64,000 nt of DNA from contig NZ_CP023429.1 of NCBI RefSeq assembly GCF_002327085.1, positions 1,674,001 through 1,738,000 of the forward strand. The letters are read 5' to 3'. The position numbers were made by a program, and so were the translations under genes. Positions 39,182-51,146 of the stretch are shown here, piece by piece. Position 1 is the stretch's first letter, and the number at the start of each line of letters is the position of its first letter. Source of the DNA: Neisseria weixii (GTDB taxonomy: Bacteria > Pseudomonadota > Gammaproteobacteria > Burkholderiales > Neisseriaceae). A model generated the notes under the pieces. The model did not search any database, was not told the origin of the DNA, and saw nothing but the letters and a program-made list of their open reading frames with translations.

Positions 39182-39215
39182 TAAAAATCGCTGTATCTGC
39201 GGGAGATACAGCGAT
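39182..39215 (-). terminator. hairpin after tail tube
   Basis: A 12-bp stem (ATCGCTGTATCT/AGATACAGCGAT) with a 5-nt loop followed on the minus strand by TTTTTATTT. The cassette after the tube stop also has a TTTTAA...TTAAAA palindrome and a DUS, as at 32929 and 27897, but here gpE has its own SD (AAGGA). Confidence 0.7.
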
Positions 39216-39259
39216 TCTGCCAAAGGCCGTCTGAAACGGCTTTTAATACGTCTTAAAAC

Positions 39260-39778
39260 CTACGCGCCGATGTTTTTGCGCATCTGCGCCAACACGTCTT
39301 TGCCGCCGACGCGGTAAATATTCTTAAACGCGTTGAAATACAGCACTTCGCGCCCGTCGATGACTTGGCGGATTTTGGTGGCCTGATAGGTGGTGTTGTG
39401 TTCCGATTTTTCTTTCGGCTTAAACGTGCCCAAGCCGTTTTTGCTCGGCAGCACGGTTAAAAACGTTACCACCGGCACTTCCTTGGCCAAACCCGCCGCA
39501 TCGTGCAGCTGCTGGTTGGCACGCACCATCAGTTGCGCACCGCGAAACGGGTTGTAGAGTTTTTCGGCCACTTCGGGATAGACGCTGTTCCAAGTGATTT
39601 CGCCTTCCAAGGCTTCGGCACCCGATGGCAGCTTGATGGTGGCAAACAAGCCCAAGCCTTTGTGTTCGTCTTGGCTGATTTCAAAATCAGGCAGTTTGAC
39701 TTCGGATGCCTTGCCCAACAGGCTGTTGCCGTCAACGTAAACGTTGGCGTTGTAAATCGCGCGGATGTAATCGCTCAT
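39260..39778 (-). CDS. major tail tube protein FII
   Basis: The 172-residue protein is P2 FII-type tube: IYNANVYVDGNSLLGKASEV, KLPDFEISQDEHKGLGLFAT, then QATKIRQVIDGREVLYFNAF at the end. It is directly downstream of the sheath fragment. Confidence 0.9.
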   Translation of the reverse strand: MSDYIRAIYNANVYVDGNSLLGKASEVKLPDFEISQDEHKGLGLFATIKLPSGAEALEGEITWNSVYPEVAEKLYNPFRGAQLMVRANQQLHDAAGLAKEVPVVTFLTVLPSKNGLGTFKPKEKSEHNTTYQATKIRQVIDGREVLYFNAFKNIYRVGGKDVLAQMRKNIGA

Positions 39779-39789
39779 GTGTCAGCTCC

Positions 39790-40104
39790 TTAATTGCTGT
39801 TGCCGGAGGCGAGGTTGACCAAGTATTTGCGCGTCATTACGCTGGTATTGGTGATGCGCTCGGCCGGCAGCTTGGGCGTGTAGTCGTATTTGATGGGGAC
39901 TTGGTCTTTACTGAACGCATCGGGCAGGTCGTAATCGTAGTCCAAGCCCACTTCAAAGCCGACGATACTCGGCAGCGTACCCAGATAGGTGCGCACGGTT
40001 TCGACCAAGCTGTCGATGAGGGCATCATCAATCGGGCGGTCAACGTATTGCAGCTCGGCGCGACGGATGGATTCGTCAATCAAATCGCCCGTGCGCTGCG
40101 CCAC
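39790..40104 (-). pseudogene. tail sheath protein FI, C-terminal fragment
   Basis: The 104 codons (TGDLIDESIRRAELQYVDRP, VRTYLGTLPSIVGFEVGLDY, then KYLVNLASGN) match the C-terminal end of contractile tail sheaths. The N-terminal 300-400 residues are missing; a stop lies just upstream. The break at about 40105 joins it to plus-strand terminase sequence. Confidence 0.75.
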
Positions 40105-40107
40105 TTA

Positions 40108-40413
40108 ATGTTGTCGGAAAACTGGTACCGCAGCCACACCGCGCCGTTCAAGGCCGCGCTGGAAGACGGCACGCTCGACGGCTTGCCGCGCGACAAAGAC
40201 ATCCTTGCCGATTTGCGTGCCTTCGAGCTGGTTCGCGGCGTACCGCGTATCCCCGATACCCGCACCAAAGGCACGGACGGCAGAAAACGCCACGGCGACG
40301 CGGCCATTGCCTTGGTGCTGGCGCACTACGCCAGCCGCGAGCTGAATGCCGGGCCGGTACGCGTGGCCAGCCGTAAAATCAAACGCCGTAGCAGACTGAC
40401 AGGAGGATTTTGA
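40108..40413 (+). pseudogene. terminase large subunit, C-terminal fragment
   Basis: The frame LSENWYRSHTAPFKAALEDG, then DLRAFELVRGVPRIPDTRTK, then KRHGDAAIALVLAHYASREL is the nuclease-end of Mu gp28-type terminases (GD.A.AL motif). The ATPase part is absent. It starts at the rearrangement point with the sheath fragment. Its TGA overlaps the ATG of the next small gene. Confidence 0.72.
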
Positions 40414-40568
40414 TGAAATTTTCGTGCTTGTTCGGTATTCACCGATGGCAAAATTTGACAATCATCCCCTTGTACAAGAACGAAACAGATGAGCGACCAA
40501 TCGGGTTTGTCCATCTGAGGCAATGTGCTTGCTGCGGCAAAATCAGTAAGCAAAAGATTCACTATTAA
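40413..40568 (+). CDS. 51-residue Cys-containing phage protein
   Basis: MKFSCLFGIHRWQNLTIIPL opens the protein, and it ends QCACCGKISKQKIHY. The FGIHRW and CxxCGK pieces suggest a small metal-binding protein. The start codon overlaps the terminase stop (TGATG) with SD AGGAGG, so it is likely translated. The function is unknown. Confidence 0.6.
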   Translation: MKFSCLFGIHRWQNLTIIPLYKNETDERPIGFVHLRQCACCGKISKQKIHY

Positions 40569-40584
40569 TAAGGCCGTCTGAAAA

Positions 40585-42090
40585 ATGAAAAAACCGCATT
40601 TCAAACTCAAACTGAACGGCAAGGGCGTAACCTTCAAACCCGAAGACCTGAGCAGCCATATCGCCGTATCACGCCAGTTTCTAGGTGGCTTCAACGGTTG
40701 GCTGCCCAATCCCGACCCGATTTTGCGCAAAGCGGGCAGGCAAATTTCCGTGTACCGTGAGCTACTGCGCGACCCTTTGGTCGGCAGTCTGGTACGCCGC
40801 CGAAAAGCCGCCGTCGCGCGGCTGGATTGGCAGCTTACGGGCGATGATGTGCCGGAAAACGTGCGTCAATTCGTCGAGAACTGGCTGGCCGAAACCGATG
40901 TTTACCGTCTGATTAAAGACATTCTCAACGCGCCGCTGTTCGGTTATCAACCCATTGAGCTGATTTGGCAGCAGGATACGCAGTGGCTGCCATCTGAAAT
41001 TGTGGCCAAGCCGCAGGAATGGTTCGGGTTTGATGGACAAAACGAGTTGGTTTATACGCAAAACGGCCTCAAGCAAGAGCCGCTGCCGCCGTATAAATTC
41101 CTCTGTCCGACCCACGAAGCCGATTATCTCAACCCCTACGGTTTGGGCGATTTGGGCTTGGTGTTCTGGCTGGTAACTTTCAAACGCGGCGGCCTGAAAT
41201 TCTGGGTGCAGTTCACAGAAAAATATGGTGCGCCGTGGCTCATCGGCAAAGAGCCGCGCAGCAATACCCCCGACGATACCGAAAAGCTGCTCGACGCGCT
41301 GGAAGCCCTGATCGCAAACTCGGTTGGTACGATTCCCAACGATTCCAGCGTGGAAATCCACGAAGCCAGCGGTAAATCCTCATCGGTCGATGCTTACGAC
41401 AAGCTCATCCGCTACTGCCGCAGCGAAATCAACATCGCGCTGCTCGGCCAAGACCAAACCACCGACAAAGACACCAACCACGCCAGCGCGGCGGCGGGCT
41501 TGGAAGTGGCCGCCGACATCCGAGACAGCGACAGCCGTATCGTGGAAACTACGTTTAATCAACTGATTGCATGGGTGGTGGAACTGAATTTCGGCGATGT
41601 TCCTGCGCCCAAGTTCGAGTTGTTTGAAAATGAAGAAGCCGGCACCAAAGAACGTGCCGAACGGGATAAAACCTTGGCCGATTCGGGCCTGAAATTTACG
41701 CCGCAATACTGGAAACGCACCTACGGTTTGGAGGATGGCGATATTGTCGAACAGGCGGAAAGCCCGGTCATGCCGTCTGAAAACGAACGCAGTGAGTTTC
41801 CGCGCAGCAAAAAACCGTCGGCCGACTTTGCCGAGCATAACCACACCGATGCAGGCTTAATCATCGACACGCTCGCGCCCGATACAGGCCGTCTGAACGC
41901 ACAAAGCCAAGCCTTAACCGCTGTTTTGGCCGCCGAAATTCAAAAGGGCGAAACCGAAGACAATATCCTTGACCGTTTGGCCGAAGCCTTTCCGAATATG
42001 GACGATGCCGACCTGCAGAACGAGCTGGCTCGCGTGATTTTTCTGTCGGACTTGGTCGGACGCATTGAAGCACGTGGAGAGTTGGTATGA
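40585..42090 (+). CDS. Mu gp29-type portal protein (DUF935)
   Basis: The 501-residue protein is a DUF935 portal: LRDPLVGSLVRRRKAAVARL, DILNAPLFGYQPIELIWQQD, KYGAPWLIGKEPRSNTPDDT, then NIALLGQDQTTDKDTNHASA. The portal is the dodecameric DNA gate at the head vertex. Intact. It overlaps gene F by 4 bp. Confidence 0.92.
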   Translation: MKKPHFKLKLNGKGVTFKPEDLSSHIAVSRQFLGGFNGWLPNPDPILRKAGRQISVYRELLRDPLVGSLVRRRKAAVARLDWQLTGDDVPENVRQFVENWLAETDVYRLIKDILNAPLFGYQPIELIWQQDTQWLPSEIVAKPQEWFGFDGQNELVYTQNGLKQEPLPPYKFLCPTHEADYLNPYGLGDLGLVFWLVTFKRGGLKFWVQFTEKYGAPWLIGKEPRSNTPDDTEKLLDALEALIANSVGTIPNDSSVEIHEASGKSSSVDAYDKLIRYCRSEINIALLGQDQTTDKDTNHASAAAGLEVAADIRDSDSRIVETTFNQLIAWVVELNFGDVPAPKFELFENEEAGTKERAERDKTLADSGLKFTPQYWKRTYGLEDGDIVEQAESPVMPSENERSEFPRSKKPSADFAEHNHTDAGLIIDTLAPDTGRLNAQSQALTAVLAAEIQKGETEDNILDRLAEAFPNMDDADLQNELARVIFLSDLVGRIEARGELV

Positions 42091-42992
42091 ATCCCGAAGA
42101 CATTAAAGCCGTGTTCGGCATGACACCCGAAGCGGCAGTTGAATATCTGAAGCAAAAAGGCGTGAACGTCTCGTGGGACTGGCAGGATATACTGGACGAC
42201 ACGCACGCTACCGCGTTTACCGTGGCCAAAACCGCGGGTATGGACGTGGCCGAAGACATCTATAAAGCGGTAGTTCACGCGGCTGAAAACGGCGAGACCT
42301 TGGAAGAGTTCACCCGCCAGCTCACGCCCGTTTTGCAAGGAAAAGGCTGGTGGGGCAGACAAGAAGTTACCAATCCTGACACAGGCGGCATTCAGACGGC
42401 CACACTCGGCACGCCGCACCGCCTGAAAACCATCTACCTCACCAACATGCAGTCAGCCTACATGGCAGGCCGCTATGCCGAGATGATGGACTCGGTAGGC
42501 ACACACCCGTATTGGCAATATGTGGCCATCAACGACAGCCGCACCCGCGACAGCCACCGCCTGCTGCACGGCCGTGTGTACCGTGCCGGCGACCCGGTTT
42601 GGGACACCCTGTATCCGCCGCTCGATTTCCGCTGCCGCTGCCGCGTGCGTCCATTATCGCGTGCAGCAGGCGAAGCCAAAGTGTTACCCAGCCCGATGCT
42701 GGAAACCCAAACCATCGACATCGGCACCAACGAATACACAGGCGAAGAACGCTACGCCCAACGCACGGGCATCCGCATCGGCGGCAAATTCGTCGCCCCC
42801 AGCGCAGGCTTCAACGCCAACCAAGGCCAAGCCATGCTCTCGCGCATGGCTTCGGTGGCGGTGCAGAAAGCACAGGCCGTCCATCCCGACATCGCCCGTA
42901 TCGCACTCAAAACCATGATGGGCAACGCCAAATTCAAAGCAGCATTGTCAGCGGCGGAACTGGCTTGGGTACTTAATTTACTTAAAGGATAA
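42087..42992 (+). CDS. head morphogenesis protein F (gp30-like)
   Basis: The 301-residue protein contains the phage Mu F-like domain: RLKTIYLTNMQSAYMAGRYA, INDSRTRDSHRLLHGRVYRA and PPLDFRCRCRVRPLSRA, with the Cys pair in CRCR. It is a minor head protein. ATGA-coupled to the portal. Confidence 0.92.
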   Translation: MNPEDIKAVFGMTPEAAVEYLKQKGVNVSWDWQDILDDTHATAFTVAKTAGMDVAEDIYKAVVHAAENGETLEEFTRQLTPVLQGKGWWGRQEVTNPDTGGIQTATLGTPHRLKTIYLTNMQSAYMAGRYAEMMDSVGTHPYWQYVAINDSRTRDSHRLLHGRVYRAGDPVWDTLYPPLDFRCRCRVRPLSRAAGEAKVLPSPMLETQTIDIGTNEYTGEERYAQRTGIRIGGKFVAPSAGFNANQGQAMLSRMASVAVQKAQAVHPDIARIALKTMMGNAKFKAALSAAELAWVLNLLKG

Positions 42993-42994
42993 AA

Positions 42995-43186
42995 ATGGTA
43001 CATCTTGACTTATCGGATAAAGACCAAGCTTGTGAAATTAAAGTTGACCACACCGTCGGTTTAAACAGCGTCTTACTTATACATAGAGACATTACCATCA
43101 GAATAGATGGCCATCAGGCATTCATTCTGATGAAAAACCTAGCCGATTTATTTAATTGCGACGTAACGGAAAACGAATATGCTTGA
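42995..43186 (+). CDS. 63-residue phage hypothetical
   Basis: The protein (MVHLDLSDKDQACEIKVDHT to LFNCDVTENEYA) has no recognised domain. It sits 2 bp after F and overlaps the start of G by 8 bp, so it is probably real. Many Mu-like phages lack a gene here. Confidence 0.55.
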   Translation: MVHLDLSDKDQACEIKVDHTVGLNSVLLIHRDITIRIDGHQAFILMKNLADLFNCDVTENEYA

Positions 43187-43619
43187 AATCAGTTTAGATG
43201 CCGACCAACTGGAACACGGCCTCAACCGGCTGCTCAAAAACGCCACCGACACCCGCCCCATGATGCGTGCCATCGCCACCGAAATGGTCTCCCTTACAGA
43301 AGACAACTTCGAAAACGAAAGCTGGGGCAGTGAAAAGTGGAAACAAAGCAAACGTGCCGCCGACAGCGGCAAAACCTTGCAACTGACCGGCCAACTCGCC
43401 GCCAGTATCTCCACCAAAACCGGAAACGGCTTCGCCCAAATCGGCAGCAACAAAAAATACGCCGCAATCCACCACCTCGGCGGCCAAGCAGGACGCGGAA
43501 GAAAAGTCACCATCCCGGCCAGACCATACCTCCCCATCAACGGCAGCGGTCAACTGCAAAACGGAGCCGAGAAAAAACTCATCGACATCGCCATCGAATC
43601 ACTCAAAGCAGGCCTCTAA
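43179..43619 (+). CDS. virion morphogenesis protein G
   Basis: The 146-residue protein is Mu gpG/gp31-like: MLEISLDADQLEHGLNRLLK, then NFENESWGSEKWKQSKRA, TGQLAASISTKTGNGFAQIG and IHHLGGQAGRGRKVTIPARP. It is a head-tail joining factor. It is the last gene before the prophage end, where protease and capsid genes would be expected. Confidence 0.88.
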   Translation: MLEISLDADQLEHGLNRLLKNATDTRPMMRAIATEMVSLTEDNFENESWGSEKWKQSKRAADSGKTLQLTGQLAASISTKTGNGFAQIGSNKKYAAIHHLGGQAGRGRKVTIPARPYLPINGSGQLQNGAEKKLIDIAIESLKAGL

Positions 43620-43628
43620 AAACAAAAA

Positions 43629-43653
43629 ACGGGCAAAATCTGCCCGTCTATTT
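43629..43653 (+). terminator. terminator after G
   Basis: ACGGGCA/TGCCCGT stem with a 5-nt loop and a T-rich tail, 10 bp after the G stop. Confidence 0.8.
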
Positions 43654-43766
43654 TTATTGCACCATATGCAACATTATTGCAAATCCTCTATCCCACAGCA
43701 TCCGCCGACATCCACCTGAATCCCATTTATCTCACAGAGTCTATATATTTATCTCAAAGGGTTTCA
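43654..43766. other. prophage left end, non-coding
   Basis: No gene is seen. Read inwards from the end the sequence is TGAAACCCTTTGAG, with TATCTCA-type repeats (TTATCTCACAGAG, TTTATCTCAAAG) that may be transposase-binding sites. Confidence 0.5.
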
Positions 43767-43772
43767 ATACAG
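43767..43772. repeat. prophage target duplication, right
   Basis: ATACAG follows the TTTCA end and equals 23438-23443. Confidence 0.7.
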
Positions 43773-44373
43773 CCTTCCGAACCGGTTCGGGTGTGTTGTT
43801 TGCAGCCCAAGGTGAATCTGCCCTCTTTCTTCACCCGGCGCGCATCCTTGTCTTTGCCGGGCAGGGTTTCGGCAGTGATGCCGTTTTCATCGGTTTCGAC
43901 AGCCTGACGCTGTTTGCCGCCGGCAGTTTGGATGATGGCGGCGTCAATCACTGCTGCCGGGGCTTTCTCTGTTTTTAAGCCTTTTTCGGTCAGCCGGCGG
44001 TTAACCGGTTCGGGAAGCCGGGCTAAGGCGTCATCCTGTGACGGCCGGTTGCGGAAACGGCAGGGGTGCTGCGGCCGGGTAAGGCGGCTTCATCAAAGCC
44101 GCAGAAGAAGCAGAAATCCGGACGGGCGGCTGAACAGCGTTCCGATTCCGGATCGGAGAGGTTGTGCCATTGGCCGGGCAATACGGCTTTGAGCACGGGC
44201 GGCAGCGGATAGGCGGGGCGGCCGCGGTGGCCGCGGATGTAACGGGTCTTTTGCCGGTTGGGCAGTTGTCCGGCGGGCTGCCAATCGGGCAGCCGGTTAA
44301 TTTTGAGCAACGGGCAGCTGTCGGTATGTTTGCTCATCATGATTCGGGCTTGTTGGTGGAAGAAGCTGCTCAT
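43767..44373 (-). pseudogene. IS1106-like transposase, N-terminal part
   Basis: The frame SSFFHQQARIMMSKHTDSCP, then RTRYIRGHRGRPAYPLPPVL and VLPGQWHNLSDPESE is the start of an IS1106/IS5 transposase. A frameshift near 44050 leads to EKAPAAVIDAAIIQTAGGKQ (first catalytic Asp region) and KQHTRTGSEGCI, where the prophage cuts it. The real continuation is at 23443. The frameshift means it was probably inactive even without the prophage. Confidence 0.8.
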
Positions 44374-44438
44374 AAAAAAACGCCTCTGAATTCTTTAGGG
44401 GAATTTAGGGGAGTTTTGGTTTTTTTGCAAAGGTCTCA

Positions 44439-44712
44439 ATCTGCCGCACTGCCTTCTCTTAGCACGAATTTTACCGGCATCTCGTAGCCATACCACTGCT
44501 AGTATGGTCTGTGAAGTCGTGGCGGCGGTGGGCGAGTTGTTTCATGGGAGGAACGTAGAATGTTGGATGAAGGCTGGCTAATCTCATGCATGCCGATTGT
44601 GGCTACACCATCTAGTAAAACAGAATTTATCCTAGTTATTTAGAATAGCCCCTAATTTTATTTGTTTGATTACCAATAAGGTTTTCTTCTATTGATGTCA
44701 TCAAGTACAAAA
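44439..44712. other. non-coding, no feature seen
   Basis: Between the IS end and the comE terminator I see no gene, RNA or known repeat. Confidence 0.5.
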
Positions 44713-44744
44713 GGCCGTCTGAAACACGTGTGTTTCAGACGGCC
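44713..44744. terminator. perfect DUS palindrome
   Basis: A 32-bp perfect palindrome of two AG-type uptake cores about ACACGTGT, just downstream of comE on the minus strand. Confidence 0.75.
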
Positions 44745-44784
44745 GCTCCCCACCTGCTCTATGCCCTTACCATCAGCCACAACC

Positions 44785-45080
44785 CTACTTTTTCACCGCA
44801 GTCTGCGCAGTTTTCTTAGCAGGCGCAGCAACAGTGGCTTCATTCTTCAGTTTCGAGAAGATGCCTTCCCAATACCTTTGACGTTTTTCAGTTCGTCCAA
44901 GGTCTTAAAGTTACCATGCTGTTTGCGGTATTCTACAATCGCTTTGGCTTTGGCCGGACCTACTCCCGGCAGTGCGGTCAGTTCACTCTCGGAAGCGGTG
45001 TTGACGTTCACCGCGGCAGCAGAGACGGAAGCAACTAAAGTGGTCAGTGCGTAGAAGATGATTTTCTTCATCGGATTCAT
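44785..45080 (-). CDS. comE: competence DNA-binding protein ComE(A), frameshifted
   Basis: A small periplasmic DNA receptor for transformation. The signal peptide is MKKIIFYALTTLVASVSAAA (start at 45071; 45080 is an alternative), followed by a helix-hairpin-helix pair: NTASESELTALPGVGPAKAK and LDELKNVKGIGEGI. The frame breaks after KGIG near 44866 for one missing G; the other frame gives FSKLKNEATVAAPAKKTAQT. Location next to an rRNA operon is typical for neisserial comE, which exists in several copies. Confidence 0.88.
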
Positions 45081-45252
45081 GCGTTTTCTCCTGAATATGT
45101 TGATAATACCGTAAATTATATTTACTCAATATCAATAACGCAAACTTTATCTGCTGACCGTTTCAGAATTGTTTCATCATCACCACACTTTGGCTGCATA
45201 CTTGCCGGGCGTAAAGAAGCCCCTGACAGAGTCAGAGGCTTCGGAATGGGTG

Positions 45253-45366
45253 TTTGGCAGTGACCTACTTTCACATGGAAGAACCACACTATCATCGGCG
45301 CTGAGTCGTTTCACGGTCCTGTTCGGGATGGGAAGGCGTGGGACCAACTCGCTATGGCCGCCAAAC
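45253..45366 (-). rRNA. rrf: 5S ribosomal RNA
   Basis: The minus strand reads GTTTGGCGGCCATAGCGAG and CCCACGCCTTCCCATCCCG and ends ACTGCCAAAC, a normal 5S of about 114 nt. Exact ends are uncertain by 2-3 bases. Confidence 0.93.
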
Positions 45367-45488
45367 TTAAACTGTACAAATCGGTAAGCCGTTATGCAGT
45401 CTCCTGCACTTATTTATTCTTTAATCAACTTTTGGTGATGACTGAATCATCAGTAAGCTTTTATCATTTGAAATCCTTCAAATGATAG

Positions 45489-48378
<2,890 letters not shown>

Positions 48379-48802
48379 TATCATTTCAAGAACCTCTTTG
48401 ACTTAATCCGCACTACCGTTGACGAGTAGTGGAACTAGATGTTTTTACTTTGATAAAGCTTACTGCTTTGTTGTGTCTTAACCCTGCCTTTTGTGTTTCA
48501 GGGCTAAGTCGATACAATCATCACCCAAATCCTGTGATTTACTTCTTTGTCACAACCAGCTATTTGCAAATAGCTAACTGTCAAAGTAAATCAACTTTGT
48601 CTTTGTTTGTTGATTTCGGCTTTCCAATTTGTTAAAGATCGATGCTTTCCAATATTGCTATTGTCTTCGCAAATCAAAATGAGCTGGCCATTATATCAGC
48701 CTTCTTTTTGCAGTCAAGCTTCTTCAGTCGTTAAACAAAAAATCAGCGCTACGCGCTTTTTTATATTAACTTCTGCCAACTGACTTTGATTTGCAAAGTT
48801 TT
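48379..48802 (-). other. 23S-tRNA spacer
   Basis: A 424-bp internal spacer of the rRNA transcript with no gene. Processing stems that pair with the other side of 23S (TCATTTGAA/TCATTTCAA) flank the 23S ends. Confidence 0.7.
48628..48646 (-). promoter_or_regulatory. boxA upstream of 23S
   Basis: GATCTTTAACAA on the minus strand matches the rRNA antitermination boxA. Confidence 0.65.
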
Positions 48803-48878
48803 TGGTGGAGGCAAACGGGATCGAACCGATGACCCCCTGCTTGCAAAGCAGGTGCTCTACCAACTGAGCTATGCCCCC
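48803..48878 (-). tRNA. tRNA-Ala (UGC)
   Basis: A 76-nt tRNA with GGGGGCATAGCTCAG start, anticodon TGC in CTTTGCAAGC, T-arm GGTTCGATCCC and encoded CCA. Confidence 0.97.
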
Positions 48879-48889
48879 AGTATGAGTTG

Positions 48890-48966
<77 letters not shown>

Positions 48967-49092
48967 AAGGTCGTTATTTTGAAATCGGTTTAAGTTCAGC
49001 TTTTAAACTGTTCTTTTTTTGATTTCTCAATATCTTTTGCATCTTCTACAGTTTACCGATAAGTGTGAATGCGAAAAACCTCTTCTTTTCTC

Positions 49093-50632
<1,540 letters not shown>

Positions 50633-50753
50633 TTTAATCTCTAACTTTATAACTTCTGGTCTGCTTCAAAGAAACCGACAAAGAATAGAAAATCTACATC
50701 TTGTCTGTTTTTGTCGCAGTGTGAGGCTTGCCGCACTCACACTTATCGGTAAT

Positions 50754-50771
50754 CTGTTTGTTAAAGAGCAA
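50754..50771 (-). promoter_or_regulatory. boxA in rRNA leader
   Basis: TTGCTCTTTAACAAACAG on the minus strand is a full rRNA boxA just after the promoter. Confidence 0.8.
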
Positions 50772-50778
50772 GAACCGA

Positions 50779-50807
50779 ATTATTACACCACTAAAACCAC
50801 TCGTCAA
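50779..50807 (-). promoter_or_regulatory. rRNA operon promoter
   Basis: On the minus strand TTGACG (50802-50807) and TAATAAT (50779-50785) are spaced 16-17 bp, just upstream of boxA and about 150 bp from 16S. An AT-rich stretch with A runs lies upstream as a possible UP element. Confidence 0.7.
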
Positions 50808-51043
50808 CTCTTTTTTCAAAATCCATCGAAAAATCAAATCAACCGTGCTATAATTATCAGTTCGTTTCGCCACCGCGTCAGCAGCGAAGACCGAACTATA
50901 CCCCCTCCACCGAACCCGTCAACCCAAATCCAACACCATCCCCTGACAAAATCATCAACCCGCTGTTTTACAATCAGATTTAATCCTTACTAAATTACAA
51001 AAATCTCAAAACCCCATACCAAACAGCAGCCACTCAATCAACA
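50808..51043. other. intergenic, no gene seen
   Basis: This is the space between the rRNA promoter and the terminator before coaBC. Apart from a possible upstream element I see nothing. Confidence 0.5.
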
Positions 51044-51080
51044 TAGGCCGTCTGAAATCAAATTTTTCAGACGGCCTATG
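51044..51080. terminator. DUS inverted pair
   Basis: ATAGGCCGTCTGAAAT pairs with TTTCAGACGGCCTAT ahead of coaBC. Confidence 0.6.
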
Positions 51081-51146
51081 TCTATACTTCATGATATAGT
51101 GGCAATATTCCATTTCTTTTTAGTTATAGATACAAATTTTATTGAT

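Larger units (their letters stand above)
23444..43766. mobile_element. defective Mu-like prophage with P2-type tail
   Basis: The 20.3-kb element starts TGAAGCCACGCGAGAAAAAG (close to the Mu right end) and ends GGGTTTCA, with a direct repeat ATACAG at both sides. It lies inside an IS transposase gene whose frame is restored across one copy of the repeat. It carries two DNA methyltransferases, a com-like gene, fibres, baseplate, tail tube and tape measure, and an inverted terminase-portal-F-G block. Repressor, MuA/MuB, lysis, protease and capsid genes are absent. Confidence 0.88.
43767..44438 (-). mobile_element. IS1106-like element, 5' part
   Basis: The proximal part of the split IS. It ends TTTTTTGCAAAGGTCTC, complementary to the start of the left part at 22908. 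Confidence 0.8.

Noticed and set aside
23444..43766. A tailocin or type VI-like island
   Set aside because: Portal, F, G, terminase fragment and Mu-type ends with a target repeat mark it as a rearranged prophage.
44692..45054. A 120-codon plus-strand frame over comE
   Set aside because: It is the antisense shadow of comE and of the DUS palindrome, with no SD or family signal.
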